This document shows, piece by piece, positions 50,175-59,900 of a DNA stretch of 64,000 nt (its first letter is position 1; the number at the start of each line of letters is the position of its first letter). The notes below the pieces were generated by a model that was given only the letters and a program-made list of their open reading frames with translations, searched no databases and was not told the DNA's origin. This stretch comes from a virus, in IMG/VR virus record IMGVR_UViG_3300008267_000364, positions 1 to 64,000 of that record, one strand, 5' to 3'. A program made the translations under genes and the position numbers.

Positions 50175-51046
50175 TACTAAATAAGAAACAAGAATCAATT
50201 TATACCTGGCTTACTAACAAGCCAGGTTATTTAAAATGCAGTCCTAAAGTAATTGCTAAAAACTATCCTAAAGAATCTAAAACTAAAGATATTGAAATTG
50301 CTTTACAAAAAGCTAGATTAGATACTAAACCTGTTTCAAAATCACAGGATAATAATATCATTCTTAGTAAAAATTTTAATGAAGACAATATTTTAGTTAT
50401 AGGAGATACTCATTATCCATTTCAAAGAGAAGGATATTTAGAGCATCTTCTAAAGTGTAGAACAGATTATAACTGTGGTACTATTGTACACATAGGTGAT
50501 GTAATTGATAATGCTTACTCCTCATTCCATGAAACTAATCCTGATGGACATAGTGCTGCTGATGAGTTAGAGTTTGCTACAGAGCAATTACAGTATATGT
50601 ATAAAGAGTTTCCTAAAGCTAAAGTATGTTTAGGTAATCATGATTTAATTATTAATAGGAAAGCATTTAGTTCAGGTGTTTCTAAGAGGTGGATAAAAGG
50701 ATTAGATGAAGTTTTAGATGTTCCAGGATGGGAATTTGATATTGAGCATATTATTAATGGAGTATTATTTACTCATGGAACTGGTACTTCAGGTCAGAAT
50801 GCTGCTTATAACAAAGCTTTAAACAGAAGAATGTCTGTAGTACAAGGTCATTTACATTCAGAAGCTAACATTCGTTTTAATGTATCTAAAAGTGATATTA
50901 TTTTTGGAATGCAAGTAGGATGTGGAGTAGATGATAGAAAATATGCCTTTGATTATGCTAAAGCTCACCCTAGAAAATTTATTATTTCTTGTGGTGTAGT
51001 ATTGAATAAAGGAAAATTACCAATTGTTTTACCAATGAATTTATAA
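50171..51046 (+). CDS. Calcineurin-like metallophosphoesterase 1
   Basis: 291 residues. An N-terminal ~75-residue part precedes the metallophosphoesterase core: VIGDTHYP, VHIGDVIDN, CLGNHDLI, LFTHGTG and VQGHLHS, i.e. all metal-binding blocks. The N-terminal part looks like a small helical DNA-binding-like segment (ESIYTWLTNKPGYLKCSPKVIAKNY). Substrate unknown; nucleic acid or nucleotide is likely. Confidence 0.82.
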   Translation: MILNKKQESIYTWLTNKPGYLKCSPKVIAKNYPKESKTKDIEIALQKARLDTKPVSKSQDNNIILSKNFNEDNILVIGDTHYPFQREGYLEHLLKCRTDYNCGTIVHIGDVIDNAYSSFHETNPDGHSAADELEFATEQLQYMYKEFPKAKVCLGNHDLIINRKAFSSGVSKRWIKGLDEVLDVPGWEFDIEHIINGVLFTHGTGTSGQNAAYNKALNRRMSVVQGHLHSEANIRFNVSKSDIIFGMQVGCGVDDRKYAFDYAKAHPRKFIISCGVVLNKGKLPIVLPMNL

Positions 51047-51047
51047 T

Positions 51048-51347
51048 ATGATACAAGAAGAATTACAACAATTTATAGAAAAATGGGCTGAAGATAAAGG
51101 CTTATTAAAAGAAGAAAATGCTCCTAAGCAAATGTTAAAATTATCTGAAGAAGTTGGAGAATTAGCAGGTGCTTACTTAAAGAATAAACATGAAGAAGTT
51201 GTTGATGCTATTGGAGATATTCAAGTAGTGTTAATTATTTTATCTAAGCAATTAGGTTTAGATTATAATCAATGTTTAGAAGGAGCTTACAATGTTATTA
51301 AAAATAGAACAGGTAAGTTAGTTAATGGATCTTTTATCAAAGATTAA
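51048..51347 (+). CDS. MazG-like nucleotide pyrophosphohydrolase
   Basis: 99 residues. The helix motif LSEEVGELAGAYLKNKHEEVVDAIGDIQVV provides the ExxE...ExxD metal site of all-alpha NTP pyrophosphatases, and the ending NVIKNRTGKLVNG is typical. In phages MazG-like enzymes may alter dNTP or alarmone levels. It sits with other nucleotide-related genes. Confidence 0.85.
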   Translation: MIQEELQQFIEKWAEDKGLLKEENAPKQMLKLSEEVGELAGAYLKNKHEEVVDAIGDIQVVLIILSKQLGLDYNQCLEGAYNVIKNRTGKLVNGSFIKD

Positions 51348-51348
51348 T

Positions 51349-51543
51349 ATGGATAGACAAGAAGGATATTACTATGTTAAATATGGAAATCAATTTGAAA
51401 TAGCTAAATTTGAAAAACATCAAAAAATAAGTGGTATTTCTACTTGTTGGTACATATGTGGTATAGAAAATTGTTTTTATGATGAAGATTTTGAACATAT
51501 TAATGAAGTAAGAATTAAAATGCCTGGAGAATTACCAGATTAA
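51349..51543 (+). CDS. Small hypothetical protein (64 aa)
   Basis: Start chosen just after the mazG-like stop (MDRQEGYYYVKYGNQFEIAK); an earlier in-frame ATG at 51325 lies within that gene. The core WYICGIENCFYDEDFEHI is a pattern common in small phage proteins. Function unknown. Confidence 0.55.
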   Translation: MDRQEGYYYVKYGNQFEIAKFEKHQKISGISTCWYICGIENCFYDEDFEHINEVRIKMPGELPD

Positions 51544-51553
51544 ATTATAAAAT

Positions 51554-52093
51554 ATGTCGCAAGTTAGATTTATAGGATGCTTACATTTTAGCCATGAGTC
51601 AGTAGCTAAATGGAGAGATTTTGAAAATTCTTTTTACCATGATGAACTTTTAATTAGTCATTGGAATAGAACTGTTCATAAGAAAGATTTAACTTATATT
51701 CTTGGTGATGTAACTATGGAAAAATCTAATGATTATTATCAATTAGATAGATTAAATGGTAGAAAAATAGTAGTACTTGGAAACCATGATCTATGGCAAG
51801 ATGTACCTAAATTATTAAATTATGTAGATGGAGTAGCAGGAATGATTGACTATAAAGGGTTTGCATTAACTCATGCTCCTATTCACATTAGTGAAATAGG
51901 TCAGTATAAAGGAAATATTCATGCTCATATTCATCATAATAATAAATTAGCAGATTTTGATGTTAATTTAAAATATGATGATATTGAGAACAATCCTGTA
52001 ATTAATACTAAAAATAGATATTTTTGTGTAGATGCTAAATTAATTGATTTTAAACCAAAAACTATTGAAGAACTTTTAAATAGTACATTATGA
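51554..52093 (+). CDS. Metallophosphoesterase 2
   Basis: 179 residues. RFIGCLHFSH, YILGDVTME, IVVLGNHDLW, ALTHAPI and NIHAHIHHN match the five blocks of the calcineurin-like fold, in the small version found in many phages. It differs clearly from the enzyme at 50171-51046. Ends in an ATGA overlap with the next gene. Confidence 0.85.
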   Translation: MSQVRFIGCLHFSHESVAKWRDFENSFYHDELLISHWNRTVHKKDLTYILGDVTMEKSNDYYQLDRLNGRKIVVLGNHDLWQDVPKLLNYVDGVAGMIDYKGFALTHAPIHISEIGQYKGNIHAHIHHNNKLADFDVNLKYDDIENNPVINTKNRYFCVDAKLIDFKPKTIEELLNSTL

Positions 52094-52431
52094 GTGGAGG
52101 ACATTTTTATTGGAATCAATCAAGAATTAAAGAAATTTCAGAAGAAATACAAAATCTTATTGAAAAAAATGGTCTTGAAAAAACTGAAGAAGAAATAAAA
52201 GAAGAAGGATGGAAAGATCCTAATTGGTATGAATTATATCCTGAAGATAAATTTCATCGTAAGTATTCAGAAGAAGTTCTTGATCAGTTTAAAATAGCAG
52301 TAGATATACTTAACAAATCTTATATCTATGCTCAAAGAATAGATTGGTTATTAAGTGGTGATGATAGTGAAGAAGCATTTTTAATAAGATTAAAAAATGA
52401 ATTAGATGAAAAAAATAAAACTAAAAAGTGA
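52090..52431 (+). CDS. Conserved phage hypothetical protein (113 aa)
   Basis: 113 residues, starting MSGGHFYWNQSRIKEISEEI, then LDQFKIAVDILNKSYIYAQRIDWLLSGDDSEEAF. The MSGGHF...IAxxIL..AYxYxxRIDWLLSGDDGE pattern is a family found in many phages. Function unknown. Confidence 0.7.
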   Translation: MSGGHFYWNQSRIKEISEEIQNLIEKNGLEKTEEEIKEEGWKDPNWYELYPEDKFHRKYSEEVLDQFKIAVDILNKSYIYAQRIDWLLSGDDSEEAFLIRLKNELDEKNKTKK

Positions 52432-52696
52432 AGAATTTATTATCCCTGTAATTAATTACATGCTTAGAGAGTTTGATGCAGATTATGAATCTGTTAAGAA
52501 AAAACCTATCATCAAAAAAATGGCATGGTTTGAATATTACTGGGATACTCCTGAAAGTAAACAAGAATGGAGAGATTGGACTAAAGATTTTATAAAGAAT
52601 AATGTAAATTATAAACCTTATAAAATAGATAAAATTATTAATGAAATAGATTTAATGTATGGCTTAAAAGTGTATGATAATGGTGTTAAAAAATAG
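52406..52696 (+). CDS. Hypothetical protein (96 aa)
   Basis: 96 residues with AWFEYYWDTPESKQEWRDWTKDFIKN in the centre. Overlaps the genes on both sides by more than 20 bases. No motif recognised. Confidence 0.5.
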   Translation: MKKIKLKSEEFIIPVINYMLREFDADYESVKKKPIIKKMAWFEYYWDTPESKQEWRDWTKDFIKNNVNYKPYKIDKIINEIDLMYGLKVYDNGVKK

Positions 52697-53060
52697 TGTA
52701 ATTTGTAATAAGTGTAAACAAGAAATTGAATCTAAACATAGACATGACTTTGTAGAATGTAAATGTGGTAATGTTGCTGTAGATGGAGGTCATGACTATC
52801 AAAGAGTTCTTGGTAGTGATTACACTTCAAGTAGTATTTATGATGATGGTACTCATGAACTTAGAAGAGAATATTTAACATGGGGTAAAAACTATGATGA
52901 AAATATGCGTAGATTACCTAAAACTCAATGGATTCCTATCAAAGACATGACTTCTGAACATATTAATGCTATTATATTAGGAGGATTTGCTCCTGAAGGT
53001 AGTATGATGAGACCTATATTTGTAAAAGAATTAGAGTATCGAGATTTCAAAAATAAGTAA
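52674..53060 (+). CDS. Zinc-ribbon phage protein (128 aa)
   Basis: 128 residues; a second ATG two codons in is equally possible. A four-cysteine ribbon CNKCKQEIESKHRHDFVECKCG is followed by NVAVDGGHDYQRV and WIPIKDMTSEHINAII, features of a small family of phage proteins. It is the last gene on the plus strand, ending before a bidirectional terminator. Confidence 0.65.
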   Translation: MIMVLKNSVICNKCKQEIESKHRHDFVECKCGNVAVDGGHDYQRVLGSDYTSSSIYDDGTHELRREYLTWGKNYDENMRRLPKTQWIPIKDMTSEHINAIILGGFAPEGSMMRPIFVKELEYRDFKNK

Positions 53061-53066
53061 ATTTAA

Positions 53067-53110
53067 AAAGCCCTTTCAGAAATTAAATCTAAAAGGGCTT
53101 TATTTTTTTT
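53067..53110. terminator. Bidirectional terminator between converging blocks
   Basis: A 10-bp stem AAAGCCCTTT / AAAGGGCTTT with A tracts before and T tracts after serves both strands. It separates the end of the plus-strand block from the end of the minus-strand giant genes. Confidence 0.88.
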
Positions 53111-53123
53111 TATTCAGTAATGG

Positions 53124-55061
53124 TTATTTGAAATAAAAATTACCAGAGATCATTAAGTTTTCAAATTGTGCTCTTAAATTTGCAACAGGTATAACATCTT
53201 GTATTTCCTTAGATAATTTCAATCTACCTTTATTAGGACCTTTTTGCATATACAAACCTTCATCATTATCTATTAAATAATTTATTGGAGTTTTAACTAA
53301 TTGAGATAACACATCACCAAAATCACTTGCAGCTCTTAATCCTGATACTGGATTTTTAAGATTAGCATAAATTGATTTAGGATTAACCATAGCATCTAAT
53401 TCTCCTCCAACCCTATCAGATTGTTTTCTTAAAAAGTTAACTAACATTTTAAGTTCATCATCGTCATCATCTAATCCTTTAGCTACTCCTTCAAGCAATA
53501 ATGCTAATGCTGCAGTAGTAGTCCAATAAATAAATTCTACTTGTAACTTTTTAAGATTAGATTTTTCATAATCTTGTAAAGAATTATAAGCAGCTTTTAT
53601 AGAATTGTAATCAAACATTGCTCCAGCTTTTAATACTGATATAAATCTACCAAAAGTCTTATATCTTCCTTCTGCATAATCTCCTAAAGTTTCATCAAAA
53701 TAAGTATTACCAAATCTAGATTTACCAAAGTTATACATCCATTTCTTAAATTGCATTACACTTTGAGTTAAAGCATGTTCTTGCATAGCAACTTTATCAT
53801 TTTCACTGTAGTTACCATGAATCAACTTATTCATATTTTTAATATCTACTGAAAGTGATCTACGTTGTTCAGGAGAATATTCAAATCCATCTTTAAGTTT
53901 TAATTGACCATCTACAAACTCATGAGCTTCCCATACAGATAGCTTTTCACCTGTCTTAGAATTAGTAATCATTGTACTTCTAAGTTTAGCAATAGCAGTA
54001 TTAGATTGAGCATAGAATTCACCTCCTGTAATACCACCAAACATAAGTTTACTTATTGCAGAACTTTCATCTATAATTTGATTATTGTCTATCCAGTTAA
54101 ATTTCTTTAACATAGCTTCAAACTTATTATCAGGTGTTTTTAAATATTCATCTTTACCTAAGTTTTTAGCAAAATTAAAACTACTAATATAAGATGAAGT
54201 ATCTTTAATAGCTTGATTTAAATGAGTATTATTAAATCCAAATTGTCTACCAAATCCTTCAATCCTGTTATTAATACTAGCCATTACAGTATTATTAATT
54301 GCTGAAAATGGATTTAAACCTAATGACTTATAAGCTACAAAACTATTAAAGTTCTGAATCATTTTAGCAGTCTTAGTCTGATTAGCAGTAGAACTAGAAT
54401 AGAATATCATTTTCATATAAGCTCTCATTCTTTGTTCAACTAAAGAAGTATCTTTAAGATAATCTTTTTGTCCAGCAGCGTTAAGTTTAAAAAACTTTTT
54501 ATTCTGAATAACTCTTTGAGCTATTAATAAAGTAGATTCAGCACCTTTCATTAAATCATAATTTTCAGCCATTTGAGCAGCTTTAGTTAATGATTTTAAC
54601 ATATCTGTTTCTAACTCTTCAGGAGTAAGCTTGTTTTCTTCTATTAAAATAGAGTTTTTAACAATCTTAATTTTATCTACTATTTTTAAATCAGAAGGAT
54701 TCTTAGTTAATTCAGCTCTTAATTCTTCTAACTTTTTATTTAAACCTTTAAGTTTCTCATTACTTTTTAAATCTCCAGTATAAAAGATAGGAACATCTTC
54801 AATGTAGTTACCATCTTCATCTAACTCTCTTGAAGTAAAAATTACATCAGGATTAACCCATTGTCTAATAGATTTCTTTAAAGTATTTAATACACCAATA
54901 GATTTAATATCTTTAGAAATAGTACTTCTAATTCTAAACATTTTACCTTGCATTTTTTGTTTAATAGCCAAAGGTAATTTATCTAATAATGTATTAGATG
55001 TATTTTTATAAAACTCAAAAAACTCTTTTCTAGCAATACCTTGAGGAGTTTTATCATTCAT
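53124..55061 (-). CDS. C-terminal part of a giant virion protein (645 aa visible)
   Basis: 645 residues from the first ATG, but its frame is open upstream to about 55207, where it meets the 385-residue gene after a one-base shift. Helical overall, with a hydrophobic stretch VEFIYWTTTAALALLLEGVAKG near residue 520 followed by DDDDDE. In crAss-like phages the region beside the RNA polymerase genes encodes very large capsid-packaged proteins, so this is probably a cargo or ejection protein. No catalytic motif recognised. Confidence 0.65.
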   Translation of the reverse strand: MNDKTPQGIARKEFFEFYKNTSNTLLDKLPLAIKQKMQGKMFRIRSTISKDIKSIGVLNTLKKSIRQWVNPDVIFTSRELDEDGNYIEDVPIFYTGDLKSNEKLKGLNKKLEELRAELTKNPSDLKIVDKIKIVKNSILIEENKLTPEELETDMLKSLTKAAQMAENYDLMKGAESTLLIAQRVIQNKKFFKLNAAGQKDYLKDTSLVEQRMRAYMKMIFYSSSTANQTKTAKMIQNFNSFVAYKSLGLNPFSAINNTVMASINNRIEGFGRQFGFNNTHLNQAIKDTSSYISSFNFAKNLGKDEYLKTPDNKFEAMLKKFNWIDNNQIIDESSAISKLMFGGITGGEFYAQSNTAIAKLRSTMITNSKTGEKLSVWEAHEFVDGQLKLKDGFEYSPEQRRSLSVDIKNMNKLIHGNYSENDKVAMQEHALTQSVMQFKKWMYNFGKSRFGNTYFDETLGDYAEGRYKTFGRFISVLKAGAMFDYNSIKAAYNSLQDYEKSNLKKLQVEFIYWTTTAALALLLEGVAKGLDDDDDELKMLVNFLRKQSDRVGGELDAMVNPKSIYANLKNPVSGLRAASDFGDVLSQLVKTPINYLIDNDEGLYMQKGPNKGRLKLSKEIQDVIPVANLRAQFENLMISGNFYFK

Positions 55062-55138
55062 TAATTTATAATATTCATCATCTCCAAACTTAGTCTTTTG
55101 TCCACCTTTTTCAGTAATAATTTCAACATACTCAGATT

Positions 55139-56296
55139 TTACATAAGTACTAATCCCTTCTTTAACTTCACCAGTATAAACTGTTTGACCATTAACAAAG
55201 GTTTTTTAGTCCATTCAGAATATCCATTTTCACCAACTATAAATTGTTCAAACATACTTCTTTGTTGTTTAAACTCATCAGTATATTTATGATTTTCACC
55301 ATCAATAGGAACACCACTTTTAGTATCTTCAGCTTGAAAGAATGCAGCTACTTTCTTTTTATCTTCACCTAACTTAATATTATGTTGCTTTTCAGCTTCA
55401 GAAAGTGGTTCACCAGGTTTATAAATAAATTCTCTTTTATTACCATATTCATCTTTAAGAAGATTTAATATTTTTCTTCTTTCTTTATAATATAATTCAG
55501 ATACTCTTTGTAATATTCTACCTGTAATCTTACCATCTTTTGCTTTTTGAAACATCCAGTCAAATCCTTCTACTCCAGCTTTCTTTAACTTTTCACCTTG
55601 AACTCTAATCTTATCTAACCAATTATTAGTATTCTCATAAACTTGTTCTCTAGTTTTTTCTACATGTCTTTGAAGTAACTGTAATAATGGATCCATACTA
55701 TTAGCCATACCTCCCATCTTAGCTTCAATAAAACCAATATCTTTAGACTCTTTTAACAATTGAATAATTTCTTCTTTAGTAACTTCTCTCTTAGTATTAG
55801 TCTTAATAAAGTTAATCATGTATTCTTCAAGAATTTGTTCAACTCTTTCAGACACATTATTATACATAAAATTAATATCACTAGCTGTTTTTCTAATATC
55901 AGCATTATAATCTGATATTGAAGGTAAGAAAGAATTTAATTCTTTATAAGATTCTAACTGAGTTCTAATTTGTAATAAGAAATTAATATGATCTGAATTA
56001 GTCATATCAAAATTATTTTCTAAAAAATCTTCAGTTACTGCTAATTCTTTATGCATAAAATCTGCAGTTTTAAAGAATGCTTCAACATCTTCTAAATTAG
56101 ATAAATCTTCTTTTAAATCTTTAAGTTTATTAATAGTTTCTTCTTTAGGTAAATAACCTTTTCTTTCTTTAGCAGATTCAAAAATTAAAATCCTAGTTGT
56201 AATTTTCTTAGCATATTCTCTAGCATTATTTTTTAAATATTCAATTAACTCTTCTTTAGAGTATGTTTTTCCATTATGTGTATATAAACAAGCCAT
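55139..56296 (-). CDS. N-terminal part of a giant virion protein (385 aa visible)
   Basis: 385 residues, starting MACLYTHNGKTYSKEELIEYLKNN. Long helices predominate (ILQRVSELYYKERRKILNLLKDEYGNKREFIYKPGEPLSEAE). The last ~20 codons, after SEWTKK, look unlike the rest and end early; a -1 shift at the A6 run joins it to the next frame, giving one protein of roughly 1,050 residues. The start is two bases before the stop of the upstream frame. Likely part of the virion RNA polymerase and cargo set. Confidence 0.65.
   Translation of the reverse strand: MACLYTHNGKTYSKEELIEYLKNNAREYAKKITTRILIFESAKERKGYLPKEETINKLKDLKEDLSNLEDVEAFFKTADFMHKELAVTEDFLENNFDMTNSDHINFLLQIRTQLESYKELNSFLPSISDYNADIRKTASDINFMYNNVSERVEQILEEYMINFIKTNTKREVTKEEIIQLLKESKDIGFIEAKMGGMANSMDPLLQLLQRHVEKTREQVYENTNNWLDKIRVQGEKLKKAGVEGFDWMFQKAKDGKITGRILQRVSELYYKERRKILNLLKDEYGNKREFIYKPGEPLSEAEKQHNIKLGEDKKKVAAFFQAEDTKSGVPIDGENHKYTDEFKQQRSMFEQFIVGENGYSEWTKKPLLMVKQFILVKLKKGLVLM
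55202..55207 (-). other. A6 slippery run: possible -1 frameshift site
   Basis: On the minus strand the 385-residue frame reads ACT AAA AAA CCT and soon ends. A -1 slip on the six A residues gives ACC TTT GTT and continues (FVNGQTVYTGEVKEG...) with no stop into the 645-residue frame. A sequencing error in the homopolymer would look the same. Confidence 0.6.
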
Positions 56297-56298
56297 TA

Positions 56299-56970
56299 TT
56301 ATATTTTACAAGTTTGATTAATTTCTCCAGATTCTAACATTTCATTAAATTTCATTTCTGCTTGAAAGTCAGAAATATCTTCATTATCTTTTAATTCTTC
56401 TTCATACTCCATTCTATCCTGAGCAGCTTTTCTATATGAAGTTTCCATATAACTATTAATTACTTCAGAGTTTGGTTCTATGATTAAAGAAACAATACCT
56501 GATTCATCAGTAACTCTAGCTATATCTTTTTGATTAGAGTTTACAAATTCATTATTAACTTGTTCAGCTAATCTTTTAGCAGTTTCATAAAGTTTACCTC
56601 TAGTATCTAATTTAGTACTACCAGCAACTACTTTAAACTCATAACGATTAGGTTTAACTCTTTCTATTGCAGGAGAATTTATCATTACAATTCTAGCTAT
56701 ATCATCAGACATATAGTTTTTATAATTAATAAATTCTAACCCCTTATCTAGTTCAGACAAGGAGTTAGGAAATCTATCAAAATAATTATTAAATGAACTG
56801 ACATCTATATACAAATCTAATTTAGATTTCCAAGTTTGTTCAGCTTCTTTTTGCAATTTATAAATCTTTTTGCATTTGTGAAAATAAATCATTTCCTGAA
56901 GGTAATACAGGTACTTCTGGTAAATTTTCAAAAGCTTCAAATGCAGAACCATTAGCTTCAAGTGATTCAA
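56299..56970 (-). CDS. Virion polymerase region protein, start uncertain (223 aa)
   Basis: The frame spans 223 residues, but the first ~37 lie within the end of the upstream giant gene and look like shadow sequence. Real-looking protein starts around QKEAEQTWKSKLDLYIDVSSFNNYFDRFPNSL. The upstream protein ends MQKDL-stop just before this point, so translation may continue by frameshift or reinitiation. The later part (VNSNQKDIARVTDESGIVSLIIEPNSEV) is alpha/beta. Role unknown, likely linked to the polymerase. Confidence 0.5.
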   Translation of the reverse strand: MNHLKLMVLHLKLLKIYQKYLYYLQEMIYFHKCKKIYKLQKEAEQTWKSKLDLYIDVSSFNNYFDRFPNSLSELDKGLEFINYKNYMSDDIARIVMINSPAIERVKPNRYEFKVVAGSTKLDTRGKLYETAKRLAEQVNNEFVNSNQKDIARVTDESGIVSLIIEPNSEVINSYMETSYRKAAQDRMEYEEELKDNEDISDFQAEMKFNEMLESGEINQTCKI

Positions 56971-59900
56971 GTGCTAAAGCCTGAGCTTCAAGTTTTTGTA
57001 TTAAATCTTCAGAAGGTTCTACAAATTGTTCAGTAGATGGTTGAACAGATTGTTGAACAGATTTAGTTTTTTTAACAGACATTATATCATCAGGATCTGC
57101 TTTAGGACTAACCTCTTTTATCTTACTAAATTCTTTAACAGCTTTTTCATAAGTACCTGGGAAATAAACACTTACACCTTTGTAACCTGTAAAGTTTAAT
57201 GGTTCATAAATAGCTTGTTCACCAATAGCAAAACCTAATTCAGTTTTATGATCTTGTAAAGTTCCATTACCATAAGAAGGTATTCTACTTAATACTTTTT
57301 TAAGTTCATAAACTTTAGTTTCTTTACCAACTTTAAATCTTCTAAATTGAGGAAATTTAAATTGAGCAACTGTTTTAGTTTCACCAGATTTTTTATCAAT
57401 ATAAGTAATGTTTTTAGCATCTTCACCAGTAACTTCTTCAGTTTTAAATATATTAGATAATACTTTAATATTAGTAGCAATATCCTCACTTTCTAATCTT
57501 TCTTGTAAAACTTTAATTTCAGAAGATAATTCTTTTTCTAACTCAGGACTTCTTTCACTTGCAATTCTAGCTTGTGCATTACTTAATTCTTTTTGTTTAA
57601 TAAATAATTCTAATCTAGTTTTAGAAGATACTTTAAAATCAATAGTACCATCTTCAGCAATATTAACTACCTTACCATCATTTTCAACGCTATTATATTT
57701 TACAGCCGCAAAACTAGTATTTTTATCAGTAACATAAAGTTTTCTAAAGTTATAAGCTAACTGTTCAAACTTATCCATGTTCATGCTTTCTTTATTAACT
57801 AAACCTTCAGTAATATCATCTAATAATTTAGAATAGTTACCAAACATTTCTACAGGTAAGAATTTAGAAATACTGTTATTTTTAAACAACATATTATCTT
57901 TAACCATTAAGTAACTTAACATATTACTAACAAAAGCTCTAGGTGTTAATCCAGTAGTTTCATCAATAACATCATTGTTATAATATAATGATTTAACAGC
58001 ATCTATTAATTGAGAAATAGTTTCATTACTTTCCTTAACAAAAGACTTACTAACAATGTAATCAGTAGCATTCTTAGATGTATTTTGTACTTCAGAATCT
58101 TGTTCTTCTTTAGAAGATCCATCATTAGCTATTGCGGTAGTTAAGTATCTTACAATGTAGTTATCTTTAGTAGTAGGATTAATTTTTAATTTATCTAACT
58201 GTCTAGCTAAAGTATCTTTTTCAGGACCATTTAATTCTTGGAATACTAATCCTAAATCAATACTATTTATACGTTGTTCAATAAGTTTTCTTTTTGGAGA
58301 ATTTAAAGGTTCTTTAGTTTTTAAGTTTTCTAAATTTTCTAAATAACTTCTTACTGAAATATAACCTAAAAACTCTTTACTTAATTTAGAATAATTATCA
58401 CCAATATTAGTAAATGATGTATTTAAACTATGTAATATTTTATTTAAAGATTCTTTAAATACATCAGTTTGTTCAATAAATATTTTCTTACCTACTTGAT
58501 TTTCAACTACTAAGGCTCTTTTAATATTATTAAAAGTATTAGCATCATCTTTCAATAATTCTTCAATATCAATGTGAGCTTTAACTTTATCTGGAGAACT
58601 AGTTTCTTTCTTAGGAGTATTGAATAATGCATTTAATTCAAAAGTATCAATAGCTTTATGTAAACCATTATGTAAATCATTAAATGAAATATCTAATCCT
58701 TGATTTAATTTTAAGAAACTATTTACATTAGACATTATATCATTTTGACCACTAACTTTTACAAATTGAGATAAAGCTTGTAATTGAACTTCTAATGAAG
58801 TTGAAGTATTACCTACACCTAATTCATCAGCTTTAAAGTCAATACCTTTTAATAATGCATTTATTTCATCAGTAGATATACGTTTTAATTCAGGATTCTT
58901 TTCTAAGTCACTTACCTCACTCATAGTATCTTTAGTAATCCTTTGTTTTAAAGGTTTATCTAAATTCTTAATATAAGCAATAGCAGCAATAATTGTAGAT
59001 TGTTTAGTAAAGTTATTTTCTACATCATCTTTTACAGCATATCCAGTTGTTTTTAATAACTCACCATACTTTTGAATAATAGGTATATTAATAAACTTAA
59101 CAGCATTTTCAAAACTCATACCTTGCATAATAAGTTCTGTAACACCACCTAACAATTCAAATTTAATATTTAATTTAGCAGCAATAGGATCCTTAGCATT
59201 ATCCGTAAATACGTTCAATAGAATATTCAAGTTATCAGCTATCCTTTGATCTTCAGAATTTTTTGCTTTATATGTACCTCCAACTTCTTCAGCAATTTCA
59301 AATTTAAAAGCATCTTTATTAAATGTTACAACTTTTTCTCCAACTTTAGACATTAAGAATGCAAACTGTTGAATCTTATTAGCTGCAATACCAATACCAT
59401 TTTTACCTTCAGAGTTCTTAGTATTAGCATCAAACTTACCATTAACATCATGAGCAGATTTAAATTTCTTAGATGTAGTATTGTTACTAACTTCTTTGAT
59501 AAATCCTTCATCAGTTAATTTATCAACTAAGTCTTTAAGAGCATCTGTAGATGTAGTATTGTTAGCAATCTCAACCATTCCTTTGTTAGTTAACATAGGT
59601 ATCATTGAATCTAATGCTTCATTATTTAATTCAGCACCAGTTTTAATTTTTGATTTAATAAATTCTTCTACATTAGAAGGTAATCCTAAAGATTTAGATA
59701 CATCTTCATAGATTTCATTTCTTAATTCATTTAAGAATTTATTTTTAAAATCTTTTTCTAAATTTTTATCTTTTAAAACTTGTTGATAAGCAGTACTTTT
59801 ATTTAACTCATCATTGTAATTTCTAATAAAATCTTTATTATAATTTAAATTATAAAACTTATAAGCTTCAAATTTATCTTCATTTGTTTTTTCAGTACCA

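Noticed and set aside
55098-55292. Plus-strand ORF near the frameshift site
   Set aside because: Antisense to the joined giant gene, Phe/Asn-rich shadow.
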